A stretch of DNA of 64,000 bases from Collimonas fungivorans Ter331 (GTDB lineage: Bacteria > Pseudomonadota > Gammaproteobacteria > Burkholderiales > Burkholderiaceae_D), in NCBI RefSeq assembly GCF_000221045.1, contig NC_015856.1, positions 2,872,542 through 2,936,541 on the forward strand. Direction: 5' to 3'. The position numbers and the translations under genes are program-made. This document shows positions 1 through 8,101 of the stretch, piece by piece. Positions within the stretch are counted from its first letter, which is position 1. Every line of letters starts with the position of its first letter. Under the pieces are notes generated by a model. It was not told where the DNA came from. It did not search any database and was given only the letters and a program-made list of their open reading frames with translations.

Positions 1-1
1 C

Positions 2-946
2 TTCATTGCCGACAAGGCCGGCCTGCATACCGGCGACGGTCCCGATTACGCCGGCAAGGTCGAAGTGGCGACGCTGGCCATCGCCGACAGCCATTTCCCC
101 GCACCGCACATGTGGCTCAGCCAGCCAGCACTGTTCAGCGAATACCTGCGGCCGCGCCGGCGCAATTCGCACAAGGGCAGTTTCGGCGACGTCGCAGTGA
201 TAGGAGGCGCCGCCGGAATGGCCGGCGCGCCGATCCTGGCGGCGCGCGCCGCCGCCAAGTGCGGCGCCGGACGGGTGTTTGTCGGCTTCCCGGAAAACCC
301 GCCGGCCTACGACAGTGCACAACCGGAACTCATGTGCCGCCATGCGGCCGACCTCGATTTTTCCTCGGCGGTGCTGGTGGTCGGCCCCGGCCTCGGCCTA
401 GCCGATACCGCACTGGACTTGCTGACGCGCGCGCTGGATGCGCTCAGCTGGCTGGTGCTGGACGCCGACGCCCTCAACCTGCTGGCGCGTCAGCCGCAAC
501 TGCAAGCGCGAGCGGCGCAACGCCAGCATGCCGTGCTGATGACGCCGCATCCCCTGGAAGCCGCCCGTCTGCTAGGCGTCAGCACCAGCGAGGTCCAGGC
601 CGACCGTGTCGCCGCCGCCCGCACCCTGGCCAGCCGTTTCAATGCCGTAGTCGTGCTGAAGGGCGCCGGCAGCATCATCGCCCGCGCCGACGGCGCAGCG
701 GTGGTCAATTCGACCGGCAACCCCGCCCTCGCCACCGCCGGCAGCGGCGACGTCTTGTCGGGCATTTGCGGCGCCTTGCTGGCGCAGGGCTGGCCGCAGT
801 GGGAAGCGGCGCTGGCAGCGGTATGGCTGCACGGCCGCGCCGCCGACCAGCTGGTAGCGCAAGGAATCGGCCCGGTCGGCCTGACTGCCAGCGAACTGAT
901 CCCGGAAGTCAGGCTGGTGTTGAACCAGCTGCTGCAGGAACGCTGA
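2..946 (+). CDS. nnr: Bifunctional NAD(P)H-hydrate epimerase / ADP-dependent NAD(P)H-hydrate dehydratase, 5' truncated by window edge
   Basis: The reading frame is open from base 2, so the N-terminal epimerase (YjeF_N) domain lies mostly outside the window. The first visible residues (FIADKAGLHTGDG) look like the end of that domain. The rest is the C-terminal ribokinase-fold dehydratase, ending in the ADP/substrate motif NPALATAGSGDVL near visible residue 250. The enzyme repairs hydrated NADH and NADPH in the cytosol: the epimerase interconverts R and S forms and the dehydratase restores the cofactor. An internal GTG at 65 would give a dehydratase-only protein, but the domain remnant upstream argues for a fusion. 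The next gene is convergent, 15 bases away. Confidence 0.9.
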   Translation, partial: FIADKAGLHTGDGPDYAGKVEVATLAIADSHFPAPHMWLSQPALFSEYLRPRRRNSHKGSFGDVAVIGGAAGMAGAPILAARAAAKCGAGRVFVGFPENPPAYDSAQPELMCRHAADLDFSSAVLVVGPGLGLADTALDLLTRALDALSWLVLDADALNLLARQPQLQARAAQRQHAVLMTPHPLEAARLLGVSTSEVQADRVAAARTLASRFNAVVVLKGAGSIIARADGAAVVNSTGNPALATAGSGDVLSGICGALLAQGWPQWEAALAAVWLHGRAADQLVAQGIGPVGLTASELIPEVRLVLNQLLQER

Positions 947-961
947 CGGCTTGACTCGATA

Positions 962-1357
962 TCACGCGCCCCAAGGCACAACCGCCACACCCATCAGTTG
1001 GCGATGGAATGTCATCGCCGGCACAGCCAGCAGCAGGCCCGAGACACAGGCAATCACATCGAACTTCAGCGCCGGGGTAAATGGCTTGTAGCTCTTGCGC
1101 TGGATCACGGAAAACAGATCGATCACGGCGTAAGCCAGGAAAGCGGCAAACAGCAGCGTTGCCTTGGCATGCCCGTTCGCCAGCAAATGCACCAGCGACC
1201 AGATCACCAGACCCAGCGCCGACAGCAAGGCAAACAATCCCTTGTAGCGATTTTCACCGAAAGCATGGACCAATTGCACCTTCAAGGGCGGCACGACGGG
1301 AATCAGATGGAGGCCGAGAAAGAGCAGCAGCCCCAGGCTCAATATTTCCAAGATCAT
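962..1357 (-). CDS. Short NnrU-like integral membrane protein
   Basis: 131 aa, almost entirely hydrophobic, with about four predicted membrane segments. The N-terminus (LFLGLHLIPVV) and the segment VHLLANGHAKATLLFAAFL resemble the two ends of NnrU-family proteins, which are found with nitric-oxide reductase genes and have no settled biochemical role. As I remember the family, members are about 190 aa, so the middle (roughly 55-60 residues, around residue 52) appears to be missing in frame. No nitrite or NO reductase gene is nearby. The Shine-Dalgarno GGAG sits only 1-2 bases before this ATG, so a TTG two codons later (1351) is a possible start. Family call is moderate; function unknown. Confidence 0.6.
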   Translation of the reverse strand: MILEILSLGLLLFLGLHLIPVVPPLKVQLVHAFGENRYKGLFALLSALGLVIWSLVHLLANGHAKATLLFAAFLAYAVIDLFSVIQRKSYKPFTPALKFDVIACVSGLLLAVPAMTFHRQLMGVAVVPWGA

Positions 1358-1407
1358 TCTCCTTCATGACAATCACTCGGCGGGCATCGCCGCCAGACAG
1401 ATGCAAT

Positions 1408-1443
1408 GAAAAATCCCTCGGGGCGTGGCCGCCGCGAGGGATT
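1408..1443 (-). terminator. Rho-independent terminator of the S46 peptidase gene
   Basis: Inverted repeat AATCCCTCG (1412-1420) with CGAGGGATT (1435-1443). On the minus strand the stem is followed by a run of T. It lies just past the peptidase stop codon. Confidence 0.75.
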
Positions 1444-1498
1444 CATTATAGATACCAATTCACGGACTCCGGCGCAGTTTTACCAGGTCCGCCGGGCT

Positions 1499-3556
1499 TC
1501 AATGCGCCTGGATTTCCTTGACCAGGTCAGCGCCGCCATAGACCTTGCCCAGGGTTTCCAGGATGGCGCCGCTATGCACGGCGATCGAGCGGTTGTCGCG
1601 CGGATCGAACCAGAATGCGCCGCCCAGCGAGTGGATGTTGCCATCGAAAATCAGGCCGACGATTTCACCGTTGCGATTGATCATCGGACTGCCCGAATTG
1701 CCGCCGATGATGTCGTTGGTGGTGGCAAGGTTGTAGCGTTGCGCCAGGTTCAGCTTGCTCTTGGCGGCATGCCAGGAAGCCGGCAAGGCGAACGGATCGG
1801 CGCCAGTGTCACGCTCGAAGGCGCCGCCGATCGTGGTGAACGGCGGGATCTTTTTATCGCCTTCCTGCCAGCCCTTGACTTCACCATATGACAGACGCAA
1901 AGTGAAGGTCGCATCCGGGTAAGCGCTGGTGCCTTGCTCGGCAAAACGGGCCTGTGCGATCAGCTCGGAATTCTTCTGCTGCACGGAATCCACTTCTTTT
2001 TCGTAGCGTGCGCGGATGGCGCGCGCAGCCGGATCGAGCGCCAGTTCCTGCTTGATGAACGGATCGTCGGATTTCAGGATCGCTTCCTTGCCGCCCTGCC
2101 ACAGCGCCTTGCGCACCGCCGGATCGCCCAGCTTGGTGTGGTCGATCAAGGCGTCGCTGAGCTGTTCAGGCGACTGCTTGCCGAGCACCTGCTTGACGAA
2201 CGGGTCGTCGGTGCCGAGCATCTCGCGCAGCTTGGTGAGCGAAAGCGACAGCATCACCTTTTCGTATTCCGGGTATACCGGTGCGGTGGAAAACAACTCT
2301 TGTTCCAGCTCCGGCAGCTTGGCGTCGGCATATTCCGGCAAGCGTTCGCCGCTCGGCTTGGCGCGTTCTTCCGCGCCGCGCACCAGGGCCCGCGCATAGC
2401 TGGAATACTTGCTGGAGAAACCGCGGCCGCCTTCGATCAGGCCGTAAGGCGCTTCGATCTGGCGATACGCCTGCTGCGCCGCCGCTATGGCGTCCCAGGC
2501 GCCGCCGACCTTGGCTTGCAGCGCCGGCTGCTTGGCCACGAACTGGCGCAAGGCAGTTTCCTCATCCTGCTTCTGCTTCATCAGCGCAGGATCCTGCAAG
2601 GCGCTCAGGCGTCCGCGAAACGCCTTGTAGGCATTCTCCACGCCGAACAAGGCATGCTCGGCGTTACGCGCCGCTTCCGGACTATTCTTGCTGTACTGTT
2701 CCAGCACGCCGCGCATTTCCGCCAGCCGGATCAGGTTGTTGACCAGCGTCAGGTCGCGCAAGGTAGTCAGCTGCGACACCGTCAGCTGGCGTTGCGTCGA
2801 ACCCGGCTGGCCGGTCACGAATACCATCTCGCCTTCTTGCGCGCCGCTTTTGCTGAACGGGAAATAGTTTTCGATCTTGGCCGGCTTGCCGCCTTCATAG
2901 GCGCGCAGCAAGGTGATGTCGAGGTCGTAGCGCGGGAAATTGAAATTGTCCGGATCGCCGCCAAAGAAAGCTGCAGCTTTTTCCGGCGCCCACACCAGGC
3001 GCGTGTCCTGGAAGCGGTGGTATTTGTAGACTTGATACAAGCCGCCGTGATACAGGTCGACCACGTCGCAGCGCACGGTTTCCTTGTCGTTGCCGACACA
3101 GGCTGAGGTCAGCTTGGCCTTGACAGCGTTCTGCGCATTCTTGAATGCCGCGCCGTCCAGGCCCGCGGTTGCATTCTTGACTTCGGTAGTGACGTCGGTG
3201 ATCTGTTCCAGGCGGTTCAATTCGATTTCCGGGCAGATCAGTTCCTGCTCACGGCCTTTGGCCAGAAAGCCATCCTTGATCAGGTTCTTTTTTGCTGTCG
3301 ACATCTGGTCCAGGCACTCGGAAGCGCAATGGTGATTGGTCATCACCAGTCCGTCTTTTGAAACAAACGATGCCGAGCAGCCGCCGGCAATCCGCGCCGA
3401 GCCCAGCATGGTGCGCTTGATCCAGCCTTCGCTCGGGGTAAACCCGTATTCGGCCTGCATCTTCGCCTTCGGCAAATTGTCCAAAGTCCACATTCCTTCT
3501 GCCGCCAGCGCCATGCCAGGCACCAGCAGTGCTGCAAAAAGCCAATGAATTCGCAT
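1499..3556 (-). CDS. S46-family dipeptidyl-peptidase, DPP7-like, exported
   Basis: 685 aa from the ATG at 3556. An in-frame TTG at 3571 would add five residues before the signal peptide, but AGGGA lies at the right distance ahead of the ATG, so I chose the ATG. A signal peptide ends in GMALA. The S46 chymotrypsin-like triad is visible: His in MTNHHC (about residue 76), Asp in PRYDLDITLL (about 215) and Ser in GGNSGSP (about 643). S46 enzymes remove dipeptides from peptide N-termini in the periplasm. The segment GLIFDGNIHS carries Gly where DPP11 enzymes have Arg, which suggests a preference for hydrophobic or neutral rather than acidic P1 residues; that is inference from family knowledge. Monocistronic. 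Confidence 0.9.
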   Translation of the reverse strand: MRIHWLFAALLVPGMALAAEGMWTLDNLPKAKMQAEYGFTPSEGWIKRTMLGSARIAGGCSASFVSKDGLVMTNHHCASECLDQMSTAKKNLIKDGFLAKGREQELICPEIELNRLEQITDVTTEVKNATAGLDGAAFKNAQNAVKAKLTSACVGNDKETVRCDVVDLYHGGLYQVYKYHRFQDTRLVWAPEKAAAFFGGDPDNFNFPRYDLDITLLRAYEGGKPAKIENYFPFSKSGAQEGEMVFVTGQPGSTQRQLTVSQLTTLRDLTLVNNLIRLAEMRGVLEQYSKNSPEAARNAEHALFGVENAYKAFRGRLSALQDPALMKQKQDEETALRQFVAKQPALQAKVGGAWDAIAAAQQAYRQIEAPYGLIEGGRGFSSKYSSYARALVRGAEERAKPSGERLPEYADAKLPELEQELFSTAPVYPEYEKVMLSLSLTKLREMLGTDDPFVKQVLGKQSPEQLSDALIDHTKLGDPAVRKALWQGGKEAILKSDDPFIKQELALDPAARAIRARYEKEVDSVQQKNSELIAQARFAEQGTSAYPDATFTLRLSYGEVKGWQEGDKKIPPFTTIGGAFERDTGADPFALPASWHAAKSKLNLAQRYNLATTNDIIGGNSGSPMINRNGEIVGLIFDGNIHSLGGAFWFDPRDNRSIAVHSGAILETLGKVYGGADLVKEIQAH

Positions 3557-3992
3557 CGTCGTCCCTATCAATAATAAATTTTTAGGAGTGAAACATTACC
3601 ACATTGAAATGCGACGCGTCATCATCGGCCCGCGCCGCACTATTGCAAGCGCGGCAGCAGCCGAAATCGGTGAATTTAATGAATTGCATGGTGATGTTTT
3701 CTGCTTGGAGGCGGGCTACGGATGCAACCTCTCTATTTTTATTGCATTTAAAACACAACAATAAAATCCTGCCCGAAAGTACATTTGTTGACAGCAATCT
3801 CAAAACGCACAAAAACCTCACTTTTTTACAAAAAAACAAAATGACTTGACGTGCCTTCCCTATGACGCCAATATGAACAAAAGAAAATATTTCCCCAAGG
3901 AAAATATAAGAGAGAGGATGCCGAGCATTAACAAATGTCCAAGCGGTCGCTTGGGTTTCCACAATACAAAAATGTCAATCGGGAGATTTGCC
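3557..3992. other. AT-rich intergenic region between divergent peptidase and pilus genes
   Basis: 436 bases with clearly lower GC than the flanks, holding A and T tracts at 3730-3900. It must carry both divergent promoters. I find no convincing coding sequence: the open frame from 3846 is only the untranslated extension of the first pilus gene, and the minus frame 3582-3962 has no ribosome site and no recognisable protein. The low GC would suit silencing by H-NS/MvaT-like proteins, but that is inference. Confidence 0.6.
3846..3874 (+). promoter_or_regulatory. Candidate sigma-70 promoter of the pilus operon
   Basis: TTGACG (3846-3851) and CAATAT (3869-3874) are separated by 17 bases, about 120 bases before the first pilus gene. 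The -35 match is good and the -10 moderate. Read by eye only. Confidence 0.4.
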
Positions 3993-4511
3993 ATGAAAAG
4001 GTTTGTTCGGAACGGCATCTTGCTTATCGCATCAGCAACTGGCTGTGGCGGCGCCGTAGCGGCCACCGCAACCGCCACCATGACCAACACGGTCACCATT
4101 TCCAATAACTGCAGCATTTCCACCCTCGGCTTCACGACGACCTACGATCCTATCGTCACCAACGCCACCACCAACCAGGACATCACCGCCAGCGTCACCA
4201 CCACCTGCACCATCGGTGCTTCGCCGGTGATTACGCTGGGACAGGGCGCCAACGCCAATACCGGCTCGACCGACGCCGTGCCGTTGCGGCGCCTGACCAG
4301 CGGCGGCGGCACTCCGGCCTTCCTTAACTACGGTCTGTTCTCCGACTCCGGCCGTACCGTTACCTGGGGCAATACGGTCGCCACTGCGCCCGTCGCCGTG
4401 ACCGCCACCGGCAGCGCCACGCCGATCACCATTTATGCGCGGGTGCCGTCCGGCCAGTCCGTCAAAGCGGCGACTTATATAGATACCGTAGTCGCCACCG
4501 TCACTTTTTAA
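3993..4511 (+). CDS. Spore coat U domain (SCPU) pilin, first subunit of archaic chaperone-usher operon
   Basis: 172 aa starting at the ATG at 3993, which follows GGGAG with 7 bases between; upstream in-frame ATGs lack a ribosome site. Signal peptide ending near AVAATA, then one SCPU domain: paired cysteines (NNCSIS and TTCTIG), the motif LNYGLFSDSGRTVTWGN and the beta-strand end YIDTVVATVTF. In Csu-type pili such subunits polymerise by donor-strand exchange on the cell surface. The mature protein is unusually rich in Thr, Ala and Ser, as expected for a major pilin. Eight bases separate it from the chaperone gene. Confidence 0.85.
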   Translation: MKRFVRNGILLIASATGCGGAVAATATATMTNTVTISNNCSISTLGFTTTYDPIVTNATTNQDITASVTTTCTIGASPVITLGQGANANTGSTDAVPLRRLTSGGGTPAFLNYGLFSDSGRTVTWGNTVATAPVAVTATGSATPITIYARVPSGQSVKAATYIDTVVATVTF

Positions 4512-4519
4512 GGCGGCCG

Positions 4520-5263
4520 ATGATGCTCAAGCTGAAGCGATGGCCCGCTGTTGCTTTTGTCTTGTGCATGTTTTTTGCACAAGATATAAACGCAGCCTCG
4601 TTTAACGTCAATCCGATAGGTTTCGACCTGAGTGCGGAACGCGCTTCCGGCGTGCTGCAGATCAGGAACACCGGCGACGAACCGGTGCGCATACAGGTCG
4701 GCGCGGTCGACTGGAGCACCGACGGCCGCCAGGAAGTGCTGGCGGATACAGATGCCCTGCTGCTGAATCCCCCAATCTTCTCGATCGAGCCGGGACAGAT
4801 CCAGTTCCTGCGCTTCGGCGTGCGCCATCCGATGACTTCCGCGACCGAAAAAAGCTACCGCCTGCTGATCGACGAAGTACCACCCAGCGGGCCGCAGGCG
4901 CCAGGCTTGAAGACTCTGCTGCGAATCAGCATCCCGGTTTTCATCGCGCCCAAGACAAAACAGGAAAAGATTTCCTGGCAGCTGAAACGGGAAAGCGGCG
5001 GCCTGGTGCTGGTGGCAGCCAACGACGGCAACGTCCATGCCAAGATCATCCATATCCAGCTGAACAATGCGCTGAACAACGGCGACAGCGGAGACGGCCT
5101 GCAGATCAGCACGCCTGCCTATGTCTTGCCTGGACAGCACAAGCAATGGTCGCTGGCGAATGGGAAGATCCGTGCCGGCGCGGTCCGGCTGCAAATTCAG
5201 ACAGACAAGGGCGAGATTGAAGAACATCTCATGCTGGAGGCTGACCAAGTATCTAGCCGCTAG
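4520..5263 (+). CDS. Periplasmic pilus chaperone (archaic chaperone-usher type)
   Basis: 247 aa with a signal peptide ending around DINA, followed by an immunoglobulin-like chaperone N-domain. Visible motifs are SFNVNPIGFDLSAE at the mature N-terminus (the subunit-binding G1/A1 region), FSIEPGQIQFLRFGVR (the conserved P-GQ-Q-RF segment) and SYRLLIDEVPP. These match CsuC-like chaperones, which fold SCPU subunits in the periplasm and deliver them to the usher. The last 47 bases overlap the 5' end of the usher gene if the usher starts at its TTG, which suggests translational coupling. Confidence 0.88.
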   Translation: MMLKLKRWPAVAFVLCMFFAQDINAASFNVNPIGFDLSAERASGVLQIRNTGDEPVRIQVGAVDWSTDGRQEVLADTDALLLNPPIFSIEPGQIQFLRFGVRHPMTSATEKSYRLLIDEVPPSGPQAPGLKTLLRISIPVFIAPKTKQEKISWQLKRESGGLVLVAANDGNVHAKIIHIQLNNALNNGDSGDGLQISTPAYVLPGQHKQWSLANGKIRAGAVRLQIQTDKGEIEEHLMLEADQVSSR

Positions 5264-7556
5264 CCTGATCGCGTGTCACATCCCGGCTCTGGCAGCAGCT
5301 GACAAGTCAGTGACAGAACAGGAAATCATATTGGCGGTGACCGTCAACGACAGGAAATTGACGGATGCAACGCTGATTGTGCGCACCGCAGCCGACGGCA
5401 TTATCGTGCCGGTGCAGTTGTTGAACGAGGCGCGCTTGCGCTTGCCGGATGTCGCCGCCATCAGCAGCCACCAGCAAAGCTATTATCCGCTGGCGGCGCT
5501 GCCTGGCGTGCGTGCCGAGATCGAGGCCAGCACACAGACATTGAACATCCATGCGGCGCCAGGCGCTTTCACCGATTCGGCATTCAACCTTGGCGAGCAC
5601 CAGCCTCTGCTGCTGCAGGCCGCGGAAACCGGCGCATTCCTGAATTACGACGTCAATTACGCCAAGGGCCAAGGCCAGGGCCAAAACCAGACCAATCTCT
5701 CCGGCCTGGCGGAACTGGGCGTATTCAGCGGCGGCGGCATCTACACCAGCCGCTTCGTCGGCCAGGACCTGACCGGCCAGCGTTCGCTGTTCCGGCTCGA
5801 CAGCCAGTACACGCGGGATTTCCCGCTGCAGCAGGCGACCCTGGTGGTCGGCGACAGCATTAGCGGCGGCAGCGCCCTGTCGCGCCAGGTATATTTCGGA
5901 GGTCTCCAGTGGCGCACCAAATTCTCTACCATTCCCGGCTACCAGGCCATCCCGCTGCCGGCATTCAGCGGCACCGCGGCGGCGCCTTCCGTGGTCGACA
6001 TCTACGTGGATAACATCCTGCGCCTCAAGCAGCCGGTCGACACCGGCCCGTTCACCATCAACAACCTGCCAGTGTATGCCGGCCAGGGCAATGTGCAGAT
6101 GGTGGTGCACGATGTGCTCGGACGCCAGCAGGTCTATACCCAGGGCTACATCACCAGCGCCCAGCTGCTGCGCCAAGGCAGCAAGGATGTCTCTTACGAA
6201 GTCGGCGCGCTGCGCGACAATTTCGGCAGCAAGGACAGCGACTACGGCCGGGTGTTCAGCTCCGCCACCGTGCGCTACGGCGTCAGCAACAGCAGCACCG
6301 TCGAAGGCCATGGCGAAATCATGCGCGGCCGCGAGTCGCTGGCGGTCGGCGGCGCCGTCGCCGTCGGCGATATCGGCTTGCTGAGCGGCGGCGTGGCTGC
6401 CAGCAATTCGGAACGCGGCAACGATACCCAGCAATACCTGCAGTTCGACCGCCAGGGAAGCATATATGCCTTGACCCTGCGCGCGCAGACTGCCGGCCCG
6501 CGCTTCTGGCAGCTGGGCCTGCCCGACGATATCCCGGCGCCGGCCCAGCAGATCCAGGCGCAGGCCAATGTCTCGCTGGGCGAACGCACCAATGCGGCGA
6601 TCGGCTACCTGAGCCAGGTCAACCGCGGCCAGGACAATGTGCGCGCCATCAATGCCGGCCTCAATTTCAACCTGCGCCAGAACGGCAGCATCAGCATCGG
6701 CCTGCTGAAATCGCTGACGCAGGACCGCCAGCTGTCGGCCAACCTGGTGTGGGTCATGCCGCTGGAACATCAGAGTTTCCTGCAGGTGGTGGCCAGCGGC
6801 CAGCAAGGCAGCAAATACTTCAGCACCGAATACCAGCAGACCGCGCCGCAGGAAGGCGGCTGGGGCTACCGTGCGCGCAAGGCCTTGTTCGACAACGGCG
6901 GCGAAGACATAGGCGCCAATTACATCGGCACCACCGGCGAATACATGCTCAACGCCAATCGCGTGGATGGTCAAAACAACCTGCAGCTGGAAGCGCGCGG
7001 CGGCATCGCCCTGCTCGGCGGCCATGTGCGCGCCACGCGCTGGCTGGACCAGAGTTTCGCCATGGTGGAGGTGCCGGTGGAACAGCCTATCGATATCTAC
7101 GCCAACAATATCAAGGTCGGCCAGACCGATAAATACGGCGTCGGCTTCGTGCCGCGCCTGGTTCCCTACGAATCGAACACGGTCGCGCTGGACGACGCCG
7201 GGCTGCCATTGTCGATGACGCTGGACCTGGCGCACAAATCGGTGACCCCCGGCTACCGCACCGGCAGCCTGCTGAAATTCAGCGCGCAGCAGAACCGCAG
7301 CGCGACACTGGTCCTGGTCGACGAGGACAACAAATCGCTGGCCACCGGCACCCGAGTGTATGTCAACCGCGATACCACGGCGCAGGAAGTGGCTTTGCGC
7401 GGCCAGGTTTTCATACCCGAGATCGACTATCCGGCCGAAGTCGTGGTGCGCGACGGCGGTTCCGGCATACGCTGCCGCTTTCAGATCGAGACACCGCCGC
7501 AGGCCGCCGTCATGCCGGTGCTGGGACCCTATGTTTGCGCTCAGGAGATGAAATGA
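5217..7556 (+). CDS. Fimbrial outer-membrane usher protein
   Basis: About 779 aa. The usher forms an outer-membrane beta-barrel that takes chaperone-subunit complexes and secretes the pilus. Typical features are an N-domain around TLIVRTAADGIIVP, a barrel with many Gly and aromatic residues, a plug-like segment (PSVVDIYVDNILRLKQPVDTGPF), and a C-domain ending in a disulphide-containing segment (GIRCRF ... PYVCAQ). Start choice: ATGs at 5121 and 5160 would put a long hydrophilic extension before the signal sequence. TTG at 5217 follows AAGGGCGAGA and gives a normal signal peptide (MKNISCWRLTKYLAASLIA...), so I prefer it. The stop overlaps the next start as ATGA. Confidence 0.9.
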   Translation: MKNISCWRLTKYLAASLIACHIPALAAADKSVTEQEIILAVTVNDRKLTDATLIVRTAADGIIVPVQLLNEARLRLPDVAAISSHQQSYYPLAALPGVRAEIEASTQTLNIHAAPGAFTDSAFNLGEHQPLLLQAAETGAFLNYDVNYAKGQGQGQNQTNLSGLAELGVFSGGGIYTSRFVGQDLTGQRSLFRLDSQYTRDFPLQQATLVVGDSISGGSALSRQVYFGGLQWRTKFSTIPGYQAIPLPAFSGTAAAPSVVDIYVDNILRLKQPVDTGPFTINNLPVYAGQGNVQMVVHDVLGRQQVYTQGYITSAQLLRQGSKDVSYEVGALRDNFGSKDSDYGRVFSSATVRYGVSNSSTVEGHGEIMRGRESLAVGGAVAVGDIGLLSGGVAASNSERGNDTQQYLQFDRQGSIYALTLRAQTAGPRFWQLGLPDDIPAPAQQIQAQANVSLGERTNAAIGYLSQVNRGQDNVRAINAGLNFNLRQNGSISIGLLKSLTQDRQLSANLVWVMPLEHQSFLQVVASGQQGSKYFSTEYQQTAPQEGGWGYRARKALFDNGGEDIGANYIGTTGEYMLNANRVDGQNNLQLEARGGIALLGGHVRATRWLDQSFAMVEVPVEQPIDIYANNIKVGQTDKYGVGFVPRLVPYESNTVALDDAGLPLSMTLDLAHKSVTPGYRTGSLLKFSAQQNRSATLVLVDEDNKSLATGTRVYVNRDTTAQEVALRGQVFIPEIDYPAEVVVRDGGSGIRCRFQIETPPQAAVMPVLGPYVCAQEMK

Positions 7557-8023
7557 AACCTGCTCTGAAATGGCTGGCGGCTGCCGGTGTCCTGGCGCTG
7601 CCGCTAAGCGCGCATGCGTTGCTTGCCACCTGCACGGTTGCCACCACCGGCATTGTGTTTCCCGCCTATGCATCGCCTGGCAGCACCAACTCGGACAGTA
7701 CCGGCGACATTGCCGTCACCTGTTCCGCACTGGTGCTCGGACTCGGCAGCTATACCATTTCGGTCAGTACCGGCGCCGGCACCTATGCCAACCGCAAGCT
7801 GACCTCCGGCGCCAATTTCCTCAACTACAATATGTTCACCGACGCAGCGCGTTCGATAGTCTGGGGCGACGGCACCGCGAGCACCCAGACGGTAAGCGAC
7901 AGCTACGTGATCCTGGTAGCGCCGACCACCCGCCATTACACGTCCTATGGACGGGTGCCGGGGAGCCAGAACAAGCCAGCCGGAACCTACACCGATACAG
8001 TGACGGTCACTGTCACTTACTGA
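7553..8023 (+). CDS. Spore coat U domain (SCPU) pilin, second subunit
   Basis: 156 aa from the ATG at 7553, preceded by AGGAG and overlapping the usher stop by four bases. The signal peptide ends at AHALLA. One SCPU domain follows: CTVATTGIVFP, the second Cys in AVTCSAL, LNYNMFTDAARSIVWGDG, and the C-terminal strand YTDTVTVTVTY. It is a single-domain subunit, so it is not the two-domain tip adhesin that ends Csu-type operons. It could be a minor or tip subunit here. Last gene of the operon, followed by a strong hairpin terminator. Confidence 0.85.
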   Translation: MKPALKWLAAAGVLALPLSAHALLATCTVATTGIVFPAYASPGSTNSDSTGDIAVTCSALVLGLGSYTISVSTGAGTYANRKLTSGANFLNYNMFTDAARSIVWGDGTASTQTVSDSYVILVAPTTRHYTSYGRVPGSQNKPAGTYTDTVTVTVTY

Positions 8024-8035
8024 ATATACGGGCCG

Positions 8036-8066
8036 AAAAAAGCCGATCTACTGATCGGCTTTTTTC
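8036..8066. terminator. Bidirectional terminator between pilus operon and aceB
   Basis: AGCCGATC (8041-8048) pairs with GATCGGCT (8053-8060), flanked by a run of A on the left and T on the right, between convergent genes. A second perfect 7-bp stem, GCGGCTC/GAGCCGC (8075-8091), follows without a T run. Confidence 0.85.
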
Positions 8067-8101
8067 TCAGGCGGGCGGCTCGGTGAGCCGCGAACCTGGA
8101 T

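Noticed and set aside
5307-7673. Long open frame on the minus strand opposite the usher gene (788 codons)
   Set aside because: It mirrors the usher codons, has a low-complexity His/Gln/Ala-rich product and no recognisable domain; long antisense frames are expected at this GC.
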